DNA of 54,430 nucleotides. Origin: Bacteroidota bacterium (GTDB lineage Bacteria; Bacteroidota; Bacteroidia; Flavobacteriales; Flavobacteriaceae). The stretch lies in assembly GCA_027592025.1 (NCBI GenBank), contig JAQCIQ010000012.1:1-54430 (forward strand). The letters run 5' to 3'. The position numbers and the translations under genes were made by a program. The notes beneath the pieces are model-generated. The model was not told the DNA's origin, searched no databases, and was given only the letters and a program-made list of their open reading frames with translations. Below, one piece after another: positions 34,365-43,447 of this stretch (positions are counted from its first letter, which is position 1; every line of letters starts with the position of its first letter).

Positions 34365-35060
34365 ATGGATGATTACGACACCCAGCGTCCCATAGAAAGT
34401 TGTGACGAATCGAATACCTTTTTACTCGAAACGAGTGCATTTGCCGATTTTAAACAAGATCAACTCCCCATGGACGGATCCGTTAACATCAGTGGAGTTA
34501 TCACTAAGGACTACTATGGCGAAAATATGGTTTTGGTGCTGAACGACAAAGGTGACTTTTCGGCAGACGGTTTGCGTTGCGACCCTTTATTTGTTGATGA
34601 TTTTTCAAATTCTAATTTGAACAAATGGACGACTTATAGTGTAACGGCCGATCAAACTTGGGAAGTAACGAGCTTTGGCAATCCTGGGCCGAGTGTTGTG
34701 ATGTCTGGCTTTTCGGGAGGAGCAGTGGTTAACGAAGATTGGCTGATCACTAAGGCCATTGACATGACATCAGCCTCCGCAGCTACGCTAACCTTTCAAA
34801 CCGTAAAACGCTATGCAGGACCTGACTTGGAGCTTTTTATGAGCACAAACTATAGTGAGGGCAATCCCAACACCGATGGCAATTGGATTCCATTGTCAGC
34901 AGTTTTGGACACCAACACGGGCAGTTGGTCTTCTTGGACTGACTCAGGTGAGGTCGATGTGTCTGCGGCTTCAGGTTCGCAACTTTATGTTGCATTTAAA
35001 TATAAATCGACTTCTTCTGCGGCTTCCACTTTTGAGTTGGACAATGTATTGGTTAAATGA
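34365..35060 (+). CDS. 5'-truncated DUF5689-like / choice-of-anchor J protein
   Basis: The ATG-to-stop frame is 231 aa, but family-like coding continues upstream without a stop to about 34287 (HVGLRVSFVHAQFPITLDGQ), so the visible ATG is internal and the gene lacks its 5' end, signal peptide included. The N-terminal part (CDESNTFLLETSAFADFKQDQLP, GSVNISGVITKDYY) matches the OB-like DUF5689 pattern; the C-terminal part (LFVDDFSNSNLNKWTTYSV, NEDWLITKAIDMTS, YVAFKYKSTSS, TFELDNVLVK) is a choice-of-anchor J jelly-roll domain. Intact relatives are secreted lipoproteins. With no export signal this one is likely non-functional. Confidence 0.7.
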   Translation: MDDYDTQRPIESCDESNTFLLETSAFADFKQDQLPMDGSVNISGVITKDYYGENMVLVLNDKGDFSADGLRCDPLFVDDFSNSNLNKWTTYSVTADQTWEVTSFGNPGPSVVMSGFSGGAVVNEDWLITKAIDMTSASAATLTFQTVKRYAGPDLELFMSTNYSEGNPNTDGNWIPLSAVLDTNTGSWSSWTDSGEVDVSAASGSQLYVAFKYKSTSSAASTFELDNVLVK

Positions 35061-35099
35061 GTCAAAAAAGAAGCCCAGTTCATTTGAACTGGGCTTCTT
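35061..35099 (-). terminator. Terminator after the OmpA-PD40 gene
   Basis: A perfect 14-bp inverted repeat (35068-35081 with 35086-35099, loop ATTT) lies between convergent genes. On the minus strand the stem is followed by a T run (CTTCTTTTTTG), so it is a good terminator for the operon ending at 35118. On the plus strand it has no T run, so it may work only weakly that way. Confidence 0.85.
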
Positions 35100-35117
35100 G
35101 AATAGCTAAGTAGAAGA

Positions 35118-37037
35118 TTACTGTTTAGGATTTCCTTCTATAATTTTGAATTCTGAGCGTCTATTGCTTTGGTGCTGAGCTTCGGTACAACTTGTACAAT
35201 CATCTTTAAGTTCAGTCTCTCCTTTGCCAACCCCTTCGATTCGGGACTCATCTATACCTTTAGAGATGACGTATTGCACAGTTGTTTTGGCACGACGATC
35301 CGAAAGTCTCACGTTGTATGAATCTGAACCTCTGCGATCGGTGTGAGAGGTTGCATAGATTTTGATTTGTGGATACTTTTGCATTACCGCAACCAACTTG
35401 TCCAATTCGAATGCGGCTTTAGCCGTAATGTTCGATTTGTCAAAGTCAAAATAGATTGGGTTTAGCACTACCATATCACCAACAATGAGGTTGTCAATTG
35501 GGTTGAGGTTGAGGTCAACTGCAACCGTTTCTTCATAAGAGCCGTCCAAATCAAGGCTGCCATTTTCGTAGTCGGTCATGCTTCCTTGCAATTTTGAATT
35601 GACATCACAAGGCAAATCAAATGTCACTTGACCATTGTCATCCGTGGTAGCCGTGTAAACTAAATTGTCGTCCCCATCACGCAGACTTACTAAGGCTCCA
35701 GTCAAAATTGCACCTGTTACGGCATCTTTCACTGTAGCAACAACATTGACATCGCAAACTGGCTCCAATTGCTTGAGAGCGTATACATCGTCGCTTCCTT
35801 TACCTCCTGGACGATTGGATGAAACAAAACCTGTTCCATTGGATTCATCCAAATGAAAGGCAAAGTCATCAGCAGCCGAATTTACGGGAACCCCTGCACT
35901 ACGAATTTTCGTCATTTTACCCCCAATGTCGGTGGTAAAAAACACGTCTAAACCTCCAAGTCCCAAATGTCCGTCAGATGAAAAATACAAGGTTCCAGAA
36001 GCACTGCTGAAAGGAAACATCTCCTGCCCTTCAGTGTTAACTCTTTGACCAAGATTTACTGCTTCTCCTAGGCTTGCGTCAGCGTTGATTGTAGCTTTGT
36101 AGATGTCAAACCCGCCATAACCACTTGGCATATCAGAAGCAAAATAAAGGGTTTTGCCATCAGCACTTACCGATGGATTTTTGACCGAATACGTTTGACT
36201 ATTTAGAGAAAGAGGAGTGGCTTCGCTCCAGCCTGTGGATTGTTTTTCTGACTTAAAGAGTTGTAAAACACTAAACTTATTGCGAGACAATGAATCTTTG
36301 ATAAACTCTTTTTCATAGTAGCTTTCGCGAGAAAGATACATGGTATTGCCGTCAGGAGAAAAACTAACTACTCCCTCGTGGTATTGAGTGTTTACTGTAG
36401 GCCCCATCAATTGTTCAGCGCCATAACTGCCATCATCCGAAGCGGTAAACTGATAGATGTCGAGAAAAGGCTCGTTGTTCCAGCCATAAGTGCGACGTTG
36501 ATTGTTTCGAGACGAGGTAACATATAACTTACCTCCTTGAAGCGTTCCTCCAAAGTCGGAACCTTCCGTGTTTAAATCGAGATTCTGAATATTGAACTTT
36601 TGACCTCCACCCACAATGCTTGGAATATAGTTTGGGTTGGCCAAAAAGGCGGTTGCGCGCTGATCCCCAGGACGCATGCTTGCAAATTCGCGCATGGCCG
36701 CATTCGACGCGTCATATTTGCCATTGGCCTTGAGCATTTGAGCATACTTGTATTTCAGTTCTGGATCATCCGATGTTTCTAATGCCTTGGCATAATAGGA
36801 CTCTGCAGCAACGGTGTTGAATACATTGTAATAGCAATCGGCCAAACGCGAATACACATAGGCGTCGGCATTTCCTTTGGACACTAATGATTCATAATCC
36901 GCCGCGGCTTTTACAAACTCCAAACGACTGAAGTGTTTGTCTGCTCGTTTGGTGGCCTGAGATTGAGCGAAGACTCCGCTTGCGCTCATGGTCAAGGCAA
37001 TTAATAATAGATTGAAATGTTTCATAGTCATTTTCAA
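35118..37037 (-). CDS. OmpA family protein with TPR and PD40 repeats
   Basis: A 639-aa exported protein (signal peptide ending SASGVFAQ; the start could be Met1 or Met5). Order of parts: N-terminal TPR-like helices (RADKHFSRLEFVKAAADYESL, about 30-130), a WD40-like/PD40 beta-propeller region (SFSPDGNTMYLSRE, SADGKTLYFASDMPSGYGGFDIY, GTLYFSSDGHLGLGGLDVF, about 160-410), a carboxypeptidase-regulatory-like domain (about 430-500), and a C-terminal OmpA peptidoglycan-binding domain (FDFDKSNIT, TSHTDRRGSDSYNVRLSDRRA, SNRRSEF). This architecture is common beside PorP/SprF in gliding and type IX secretion loci. It is the last gene of a three-gene operon, 10 bp after PorP/SprF, with a terminator downstream. 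Confidence 0.93.
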   Translation of the reverse strand: MKMTMKHFNLLLIALTMSASGVFAQSQATKRADKHFSRLEFVKAAADYESLVSKGNADAYVYSRLADCYYNVFNTVAAESYYAKALETSDDPELKYKYAQMLKANGKYDASNAAMREFASMRPGDQRATAFLANPNYIPSIVGGGQKFNIQNLDLNTEGSDFGGTLQGGKLYVTSSRNNQRRTYGWNNEPFLDIYQFTASDDGSYGAEQLMGPTVNTQYHEGVVSFSPDGNTMYLSRESYYEKEFIKDSLSRNKFSVLQLFKSEKQSTGWSEATPLSLNSQTYSVKNPSVSADGKTLYFASDMPSGYGGFDIYKATINADASLGEAVNLGQRVNTEGQEMFPFSSASGTLYFSSDGHLGLGGLDVFFTTDIGGKMTKIRSAGVPVNSAADDFAFHLDESNGTGFVSSNRPGGKGSDDVYALKQLEPVCDVNVVATVKDAVTGAILTGALVSLRDGDDNLVYTATTDDNGQVTFDLPCDVNSKLQGSMTDYENGSLDLDGSYEETVAVDLNLNPIDNLIVGDMVVLNPIYFDFDKSNITAKAAFELDKLVAVMQKYPQIKIYATSHTDRRGSDSYNVRLSDRRAKTTVQYVISKGIDESRIEGVGKGETELKDDCTSCTEAQHQSNRRSEFKIIEGNPKQ

Positions 37038-37047
37038 GGTTTTTAAA

Positions 37048-37959
37048 TTAGAAATAACGAGGAGATCTTGACACTTTTCTAGGGAAGTTCAGATCAAAAA
37101 TCATAAAGACCTCATGAGATGCGCTTGCATCTATTTTCAGGTCTGACTGAATGTGATCATAGGCATACCCAATCCGCAAGTTTGGAGAGACTACAAAATT
37201 CATCATTGCGCTAACACTATCATCAAGTCTGTATCCCAGTCCGACTTCAACGGTATCGTACATGAACAAATTGGCGTTGACGTCAACACTTACTGGTGCG
37301 GTAAAGGCGTATTTCATCATGGCATGAGGCTTCAGTTTGAAATTCGCGCTGAGATCAAATACGTATCCAGCAGCCAAAAAGGCGTGTTGAGTTTCGGATC
37401 CCATTTGAGTGCCGTTGGCATCTAAATGGACTGAATTCAACAAGTTGGGCATGGATAAGGACACATAATATTGGTTGGGCACAAACAAATAGGCTCCAGC
37501 GCCCACATTAGGTGTAGCTCCATTGACATTTTGAGAAAAGAACAGGTCATTACTGTCAATTAAAGTTAATCCTGTGAGCCCAATACTGTGAAAGGTAGCT
37601 CCTGCCTTAACCCCTAAAGCCAATTTGGTGACATTTCCTACTGGAAGGGTATAAGAAAAGTCGACATAGGCGTTGGTTTCTTTTACGGGACCAATTTCAT
37701 CGGAAATGACCGACATGCCAAGACCTACGCGATTTCCAACTGGCGCATGACCAGCGAAGGTATAAGTTTTTGGTGCCCCATCAAATCCGACCCATTGGCT
37801 GCGATAGAGCACTCCAAAAGTAAGCCCTTCGGCAGATCCGGCATAAGCTGGATTGACCACGTTCATATTGTACATGTACTGGGTGTACTGAGGATCCTGT
37901 TGGGCCTGAATGCACCATCCTGCAGTTAGTAAAAACAAAAAGCTATAGAAATTTTTCAT
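37048..37959 (-). CDS. PorP/SprF family type IX secretion membrane protein
   Basis: A 303-aa outer-membrane protein. The signal peptide (FLFLLTAGWCIQAQ) is followed by the family hallmark QDPQYTQYMYNMNVVNPAYAGS and alternating beta-strands to the C-terminus. SprF in Flavobacterium johnsoniae is needed to attach the adhesin SprB, and PorP in Porphyromonas is part of T9SS; paralogues pair with type B CTD proteins. Here it lies 24 bp downstream of a giant type B adhesin and directly before an OmpA protein, which fits the role of anchoring that adhesin on the surface. Confidence 0.94.
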   Translation of the reverse strand: MKNFYSFLFLLTAGWCIQAQQDPQYTQYMYNMNVVNPAYAGSAEGLTFGVLYRSQWVGFDGAPKTYTFAGHAPVGNRVGLGMSVISDEIGPVKETNAYVDFSYTLPVGNVTKLALGVKAGATFHSIGLTGLTLIDSNDLFFSQNVNGATPNVGAGAYLFVPNQYYVSLSMPNLLNSVHLDANGTQMGSETQHAFLAAGYVFDLSANFKLKPHAMMKYAFTAPVSVDVNANLFMYDTVEVGLGYRLDDSVSAMMNFVVSPNLRIGYAYDHIQSDLKIDASASHEVFMIFDLNFPRKVSRSPRYF

Positions 37960-37983
37960 TATAATAGTCTTTTAAATATTTAA

Positions 37984-40900
37984 TTAATAATTGATATAAA
38001 TCCAGCTTCGGATAGGATCCTTTTCAGACCTAAAGGTAACGATATAGAAATAAGTTCCAACAGGAAGAATTTCACCACCGCTTTGATCTGTTCCACACCA
38101 CTCTTTGACGTATTCCGTCTTTCTGAATACTTCGGTTCCGTATCTGTTGTAGACAACAAATTCTGCGATATCTTCTTCCGCGTCTAAGTGATCAAGACTT
38201 ACGCAGTCATTTACTCCATCTCCATTTGGCGACAGTCCTTGAGGAATATCAACACAATAGCTATTCTCATAAAATGCTACCTCTGCTGTAGCTTCTGAAC
38301 CACAACCTGTAGACGAATCGGTTACTGTCACACTAATCATACCGTCTCTTTCTTCAGCGGCAGTAAGCGTGTAGGTACTGCTTGGACCACTTTGAACTTC
38401 TTCGCCGTCGTCATACCAAGTATATATCAAATCTCCAAAGGCTGGGAATGCAGTGTTTAAATTAGTCACAATGGCTTCAAGAACAAAGTCTTCGTTGGCA
38501 CACTTCACTACACTATCGTCGGACATTTCAACTACTGGAACTGGGAAGAACTCGATGAGGACTTCGTCCTCAAAGGTACAGGTGGTTCCGTTGATTGTTA
38601 CACCAACACTATAGTATCCTGTCTCTGTTACTCCCCAAGACAAATTGCCCGTGGCTTCGTCAATTAGTACACCGTCTTGATACCAGGTCAATACGGAGTT
38701 AGGTGGTTGCAGGTCAGGCGAATCATAGGCTGTAACAATGACTTCTTCTCCTTGGCAATTGGCATTTCCAGAACTCAATAGGATGTCTTCACCAAGGTCA
38801 GGGCTTCCAATTCTAAAAGTACCTCCACCGATAAATACAGCGCTGTCCAGAGCATCATCTAATGCATCTGCTATGACCAACTTGATATGGTATAATTCTC
38901 CTGGTATAACTTCAGCAGCTGCCGTCATGACTTTGGTATAACCAATGATATTTATAGGATCGCTCAATGGAGGTTGTCCTCCGTCACCATAGTACATGTC
39001 AAACCATTCTGGATTGACTGAGTCGCACCAATCGTTATAGGCTTCATCACGGACATTGAATACAGACACCTCATCGTCAGTTCCAGGTACTTTTGCCAAA
39101 TTGAGTACAGATCCATCGGGATAGGTTAACAAGAAAGCAAAGGCATCACTGAAATCACATTGAAAAGTCCCATATTCCTCTGAAGCGAAAATAAAATCGA
39201 AACTCATATAATCAACAACAGGAATGAAATCGAATTCCACAATTGAGGCATTATTGGAATCTCCTGCGTCAACTGTAGAAACATTGGCTTCCAAATCGGA
39301 ATCACCAGGCCAATCCCATCCTCCATCAGAAATAGTACCGGATTCTGGACCAGTGATGTCATCAACATTTCCAGAGGAAAGAACTAGACCATTATCAAAA
39401 GGCCAAGACGAACCGTTTCGGTCGAAATACCCAATTCCATTCACATCACCAAAGTCAGAACCAGTTGACGAAGTAACATTAAAGATTTGCCCACAATCGT
39501 CTCCGCCAAGCAGGATGTCTCTGACCAGCTCATCGGCAGTGTACAAATTGGTACTTGTAATGACTGGAGGTGGTACTGCAAAGACACAAATGTCAAAGGT
39601 GACATTTTGAAGTGGGTTGGAGGTATAGGAATAAACACGTACAAAATAGGTTGCACCAACAGTCAATCCATTTGCGACACTATTTTCATCATCACTGCAA
39701 TACAATTGCGTTAGGTTAGAACAATCATCACCCTCGTACAGCACATGATATAAATCTGTTGTACTACCAACAATATTCGAAAGAGTAACAGCAGCGTCAG
39801 TGGTAACGGCTTCAAAGCTAAACCAAACGTCATCATCGTCTGTTCCGAAGCAAGAGTTGGCTTCAGCCGAAGCACTCGCTCCGTAGATAGTTCCAGATTC
39901 GAATGTTACACACTCTTCACCGTCGTTGGCGATTAGAACAATGGCTCCTGAGCACTCATCATTTACTGGAGGATCTGGAACAGGTTCGCATCCAAGAATT
40001 AATTCATAATCCCCTGTCGAAGAACCAAAACCATAAACGTAGACATAATATGTTGTTCCTACATCTGCAATAAATACTACTTCAGAATTCAAACCGCAAC
40101 TGTCATCATTACCTATTACACAATTCAATGCGCTGCAGTCTCCCTCATATATTTGTATTTTAGTATCGTAGCTCGAGCCACACAGAGAAGCGGTAATAAT
40201 TTCGTCCGTTCCTTCAAAAGTATACCAAACTCCTGGTGCTCCTGATCCTGTGCCGCAGAAACCAGTTGGCGCCCCGTTAGATGTCGCTTGAGACGTGTTT
40301 CCGGTCATGATTTCACCGCACTCAATAGTTGTGGCGGTCGCGCAAATGTCATTGTCAGGTGGACAAATGGCTTGAGTCAATACAGGGCTTGTTATTAAAC
40401 AATTGCCATCAGCGCTATTTGTCGTAAATACTTGGACTGAAGTTCCATTTGGATAAGGTCCCATGACGTATGATCCTGTGACCGTTACTGCCTGAGCAGT
40501 ACTTCCATAGTCATCAGTAATGTTTAAGGCGGCAGCACTACCAAGACTAGTAATGTCCACGTTGACAACAAATTGCTCACCATTGGTGCAATCTGACATC
40601 AACGCATAGGTCACAGAAGGATTTTCACAAGTAGCGCAAGCAACAGAAACACTGATGGGATCTATTGAGGAAGAAGAACAACTTGCGGAGGAATCCGCAT
40701 CAACCTGAATTGTTATGGTGTCTCCTGAGGATTGAAAGGACAGACCAGCAAGGTTACCTGAAGCACCATAACCATTATAGAGTTCTGTACCGTCGGTGTC
40801 CAAAACAATAAGCGCATCCCAATTGTTTTCAACTTCTCCGGAAAGAATGGTTAAGCTTAGTGGAGATCCATCGGAGCTAGTATATTCAATGGACAATAAG

Positions 40901-42048
40901 GTTGAGTTTTCATAACAAAAGTTGGTAGTTACAGGACCCACCGCACAATCAACAATGTTCTCTAGACAGATATCTTGGCCTAAAGGTGAGCTGACAATCG
41001 AGCAGTTGGCATCACTAGAACTGGCTACTGTAAAACTCACTGAAGTGCCGTTAGGATAAGGTCCCATAGTGACAATTCCAGTTGCAGAAACTGTTTGTGT
41101 GGCTCCACCTTGATCGTCAGAAATTACTAACTCAGCAGAACTTCCCAAACTAGATATGTTGACATCAACATTAAATTGAGGACCATTGGCACAGTCAGAC
41201 ACTAAAGTGTAGGAAGCCGTGGGATTTTCACAGGTAGCACAAGCCACTGAGACATTGATAGGGTCAATGGAGGTTGATGAACTACAACTTACTGAACTGT
41301 CGGCATCGACCTGAATGGTAATGGTATCGCCTGACGATTGAAAAGATAAGCCAGCCAAATTCCCCGAAGCTCCATTACCAGTGTAAAGTACTGTTCCATC
41401 TGTGTCCAATACAATGAAATCGTCACAGCAGCTTTCTACTTCTCCGGATAGAACACTCAAGTTCAAAGGAGAACCGTCTAAGCTTGTGTATATATAGGTG
41501 TTCACCGTACTATTTGTATAACACAACTCCTGAGTTGTTGGGCCAGCTGAGCAGTCAACGTAAACTGTAGGATCGACAAACGGCGTGCATGTTAGGGCAA
41601 GTTCGTAATCGCCTGTGTTAGTTCCATACCCAAAAACATAAATATAATAATTCACTCCATCAGTTGTATCGAAGTCAACTTCAGACCTTGAACCTGGGCT
41701 GCAGCTAGCGTAATTATCATCGTTACCCGTGACACAAGTTAACACGCCACAGCTGCCTTCATAGACTTGAATTTTTGTGTCGAAGGATGAGTTGCATAGT
41801 GAAGCGGTTATGGCATCTCCATTTCCTTCGAACACATACCATACGCCTGGCGCTCCTGATCCTGTGCCGCAGAATGCTGTTGGCGCACCTGTAGAAGTGG
41901 CAGAAGAAGTGCTTCCAGAAATGACTTGGTCACAATTGATTGCGATCGCTGTTCCACAGGTATCATTGTTAGGAACCTGCCCAAAAGACAAAAATGAAAA
42001 GGCCGAAGCAGCCCAAAACAGCAGGATAAAAGAAGTAATTTTTTTCAT
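37984..42048 (-). CDS. Giant T9SS type B surface adhesin (gliding-type C-terminal domain)
   Basis: A 1354-aa secreted protein with signal peptide (ITSFILLFWAASAFSFLSFGQ). By eye the architecture is A-B-B'-A'-A'': A and A' (about 27-158 and 564-690) share FCGTGSGAPGVWY and TGDYEL; B and B' (about 162-363 and 364-562) are near-identical CUB-like repeats (ASGNLAGLSFQSSGDTITIQ in both); A'' spans about 695-825. A choice-of-anchor L domain (about 829-1065, FDFIFASEEYGTFQCDFSDAF) and Ig/PKD-like repeats follow. The end (about 1265-1354) is the type B gliding motility C-terminal sorting domain: PQGLSPNGDGVND, VYNRYGTEVF, LPVGTYFYIV. It is exported by T9SS and probably anchored with the adjacent PorP/SprF. 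Cysteine pairs suggest many disulfides or metal sites. Confidence 0.93.
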   Translation of the reverse strand: MKKITSFILLFWAASAFSFLSFGQVPNNDTCGTAIAINCDQVISGSTSSATSTGAPTAFCGTGSGAPGVWYVFEGNGDAITASLCNSSFDTKIQVYEGSCGVLTCVTGNDDNYASCSPGSRSEVDFDTTDGVNYYIYVFGYGTNTGDYELALTCTPFVDPTVYVDCSAGPTTQELCYTNSTVNTYIYTSLDGSPLNLSVLSGEVESCCDDFIVLDTDGTVLYTGNGASGNLAGLSFQSSGDTITIQVDADSSVSCSSSTSIDPINVSVACATCENPTASYTLVSDCANGPQFNVDVNISSLGSSAELVISDDQGGATQTVSATGIVTMGPYPNGTSVSFTVASSSDANCSIVSSPLGQDICLENIVDCAVGPVTTNFCYENSTLLSIEYTSSDGSPLSLTILSGEVENNWDALIVLDTDGTELYNGYGASGNLAGLSFQSSGDTITIQVDADSSASCSSSSIDPISVSVACATCENPSVTYALMSDCTNGEQFVVNVDITSLGSAAALNITDDYGSTAQAVTVTGSYVMGPYPNGTSVQVFTTNSADGNCLITSPVLTQAICPPDNDICATATTIECGEIMTGNTSQATSNGAPTGFCGTGSGAPGVWYTFEGTDEIITASLCGSSYDTKIQIYEGDCSALNCVIGNDDSCGLNSEVVFIADVGTTYYVYVYGFGSSTGDYELILGCEPVPDPPVNDECSGAIVLIANDGEECVTFESGTIYGASASAEANSCFGTDDDDVWFSFEAVTTDAAVTLSNIVGSTTDLYHVLYEGDDCSNLTQLYCSDDENSVANGLTVGATYFVRVYSYTSNPLQNVTFDICVFAVPPPVITSTNLYTADELVRDILLGGDDCGQIFNVTSSTGSDFGDVNGIGYFDRNGSSWPFDNGLVLSSGNVDDITGPESGTISDGGWDWPGDSDLEANVSTVDAGDSNNASIVEFDFIPVVDYMSFDFIFASEEYGTFQCDFSDAFAFLLTYPDGSVLNLAKVPGTDDEVSVFNVRDEAYNDWCDSVNPEWFDMYYGDGGQPPLSDPINIIGYTKVMTAAAEVIPGELYHIKLVIADALDDALDSAVFIGGGTFRIGSPDLGEDILLSSGNANCQGEEVIVTAYDSPDLQPPNSVLTWYQDGVLIDEATGNLSWGVTETGYYSVGVTINGTTCTFEDEVLIEFFPVPVVEMSDDSVVKCANEDFVLEAIVTNLNTAFPAFGDLIYTWYDDGEEVQSGPSSTYTLTAAEERDGMISVTVTDSSTGCGSEATAEVAFYENSYCVDIPQGLSPNGDGVNDCVSLDHLDAEEDIAEFVVYNRYGTEVFRKTEYVKEWCGTDQSGGEILPVGTYFYIVTFRSEKDPIRSWIYINY
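40362..41563 (-). repeat. Tandem duplication of about 600 bp inside the adhesin gene
   Basis: Two adjacent units (about 41563-40959 and 40958-40362) encode the B and B' domains. Long stretches are identical or nearly so in protein and clearly similar in DNA, while synonymous differences show the copies are not brand new. Boundaries are approximate. Confidence 0.8.
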
Positions 42049-42220
42049 GATATTTTTTTGATTGTTGTACGAAAGGGGAAATTAATTTTTTTTGCTCATT
42101 TAAGCGCACATTTAATTGATTTTTTTAAGTATAAAAATAAAAAAGAGAAATAATTTAAAGTTTAGTATCGTTTTCCAATGAATTTTGGTTAAAAAGTTAT
42201 TAAATAGGGTCTTCTCCAAT

Positions 42221-42228
42221 TACTTTTG
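42221..42228 (+). promoter_or_regulatory. Bacteroidota -7 box for hflX
   Basis: TACTTTTG matches TAnnTTTG and ends 4 bp before the preferred hflX ATG at 42233. This favours that ATG over the in-frame start at 42185, which would lie upstream of the promoter. The rest of the gap (42049-42220) is AT-rich, and no adhesin promoter could be fixed in it. Confidence 0.4.
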
Positions 42229-42232
42229 CATC

Positions 42233-43447
42233 ATGCTAGAAACTCATCAAAAAGATTTGGAACAGACCATTTTGGTCGCACTAATCACCGCCGATCAAGA
42301 TGCGGATAAGTCAAATGAATATTTGGATGAATTGGCATTTTTAACTCACACAGCAGGAGGTGAAGTGGTTAAGCGATTTACTCAAAAAATGGACCACCCA
42401 AATAGCGCCACTTTTGTGGGCACAGGTAAGGTAGAAACCTTGAAAAAATTCATTGAAGAAAATGGCATTTCTACAGCCATTTTTGACGATGAATTGTCGG
42501 CAGCGCAAGAAAGGAATCTGAGTAAGATTCTAAATTGCAAAGTTTTAGATCGCACGAATCTCATTTTAGACATCTTTGCCCAAAGGGCTAAAACCAGTTA
42601 TGCCCGAACTCAAGTTGAACTGGCACAATGCGAGTATTTACTCCCCAGACTTAGAGGGATGTGGACGCACTTGGAGCGCCAAAAAGGGGGTATTGGGATG
42701 AGAGGCCCTGGAGAGACTGAAATTGAAACGGATCGTCGGATTGTTCGAGACAGAATTGGTTTGCTCAAGGCGAAGCTCAAGACGATTGACAAACAGATGG
42801 CTGTTCAGCGCGGCAATCGTGGCAAAATGGTTCGGGTAGCCTTGGTCGGATATACCAATGTGGGAAAATCTACTTTAATGAATAGCATCAGCAAGTCCGA
42901 AGTTTTTGCAGAGGACAAATTGTTTGCTACGCTCGATACCACTGTTCGAAAAGTGGTGGTAAAGAATTTGCCTTTTTTATTGAGTGACACAGTCGGATTT
43001 ATTCGAAAGCTGCCCACCCAACTGGTAGAGTCGTTTAAAAGTACTTTGGATGAGGTTCGCGAGGCCGATTTTTTGATTCATGTCGTGGATTTGTCACACC
43101 CCAATTTTCAGGATCACATGGATTCTGTAAATACCATATTAATCGAAATTGGCTGTCCTGACAAGCCAACTCTAGTTGTCTTTAATAAGATTGACAACTA
43201 CAAACCCGAACCGTTCGATGAGACTGATTTGACAATTGAGAGAAGCTCCAAGCACTATAGTCTCAAGGAATTGGAAAGCAGTTGGATGGCCAATCTGGAA
43301 ACTCCTGCCGTATTTGTTTCGGTGACTGAACAACTCAACATGGAACATTTAAAGGAAGCCCTTTATCAAGCGGTTAAACAAATTCATGTCACTCGCTTTC
43401 CTTACAACCATTTTTTGTATCCCGATGACTTGGATGATTTGGTCTAA
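42233..43447 (+). CDS. hflX: GTPase HflX
   Basis: HflX is a ribosome-associated GTPase that splits stalled 70S ribosomes under stress. With ATG 42233 (MLETHQKDLEQTIL) it is 404 aa. The N-terminal HflX domain (ATFVGTGKVETLKKF, DDELSAAQERNL, LDRTNLILDIFAQRA) and the glycine-rich KGGIGMRGPGETEIETDRR precede a G domain with G1 GYTNVGKST (about 206), G3 DTVGF, and G4 NKID. All are intact. An upstream ATG at 42185 would add 16 unrelated residues. Its stop overlaps the convergent DUF3078 stop by 3 bp, leaving no room for a terminator between them. Confidence 0.95.
   Translation: MLETHQKDLEQTILVALITADQDADKSNEYLDELAFLTHTAGGEVVKRFTQKMDHPNSATFVGTGKVETLKKFIEENGISTAIFDDELSAAQERNLSKILNCKVLDRTNLILDIFAQRAKTSYARTQVELAQCEYLLPRLRGMWTHLERQKGGIGMRGPGETEIETDRRIVRDRIGLLKAKLKTIDKQMAVQRGNRGKMVRVALVGYTNVGKSTLMNSISKSEVFAEDKLFATLDTTVRKVVVKNLPFLLSDTVGFIRKLPTQLVESFKSTLDEVREADFLIHVVDLSHPNFQDHMDSVNTILIEIGCPDKPTLVVFNKIDNYKPEPFDETDLTIERSSKHYSLKELESSWMANLETPAVFVSVTEQLNMEHLKEALYQAVKQIHVTRFPYNHFLYPDDLDDLV

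Noticed and set aside
41843-41893. Exact DNA repeat around the GTGSGAPG codons, also at about 40238, considered as a CRISPR or mobile element
   Set aside because: It is explained by the homologous A domains of the adhesin; there is no spacer array.
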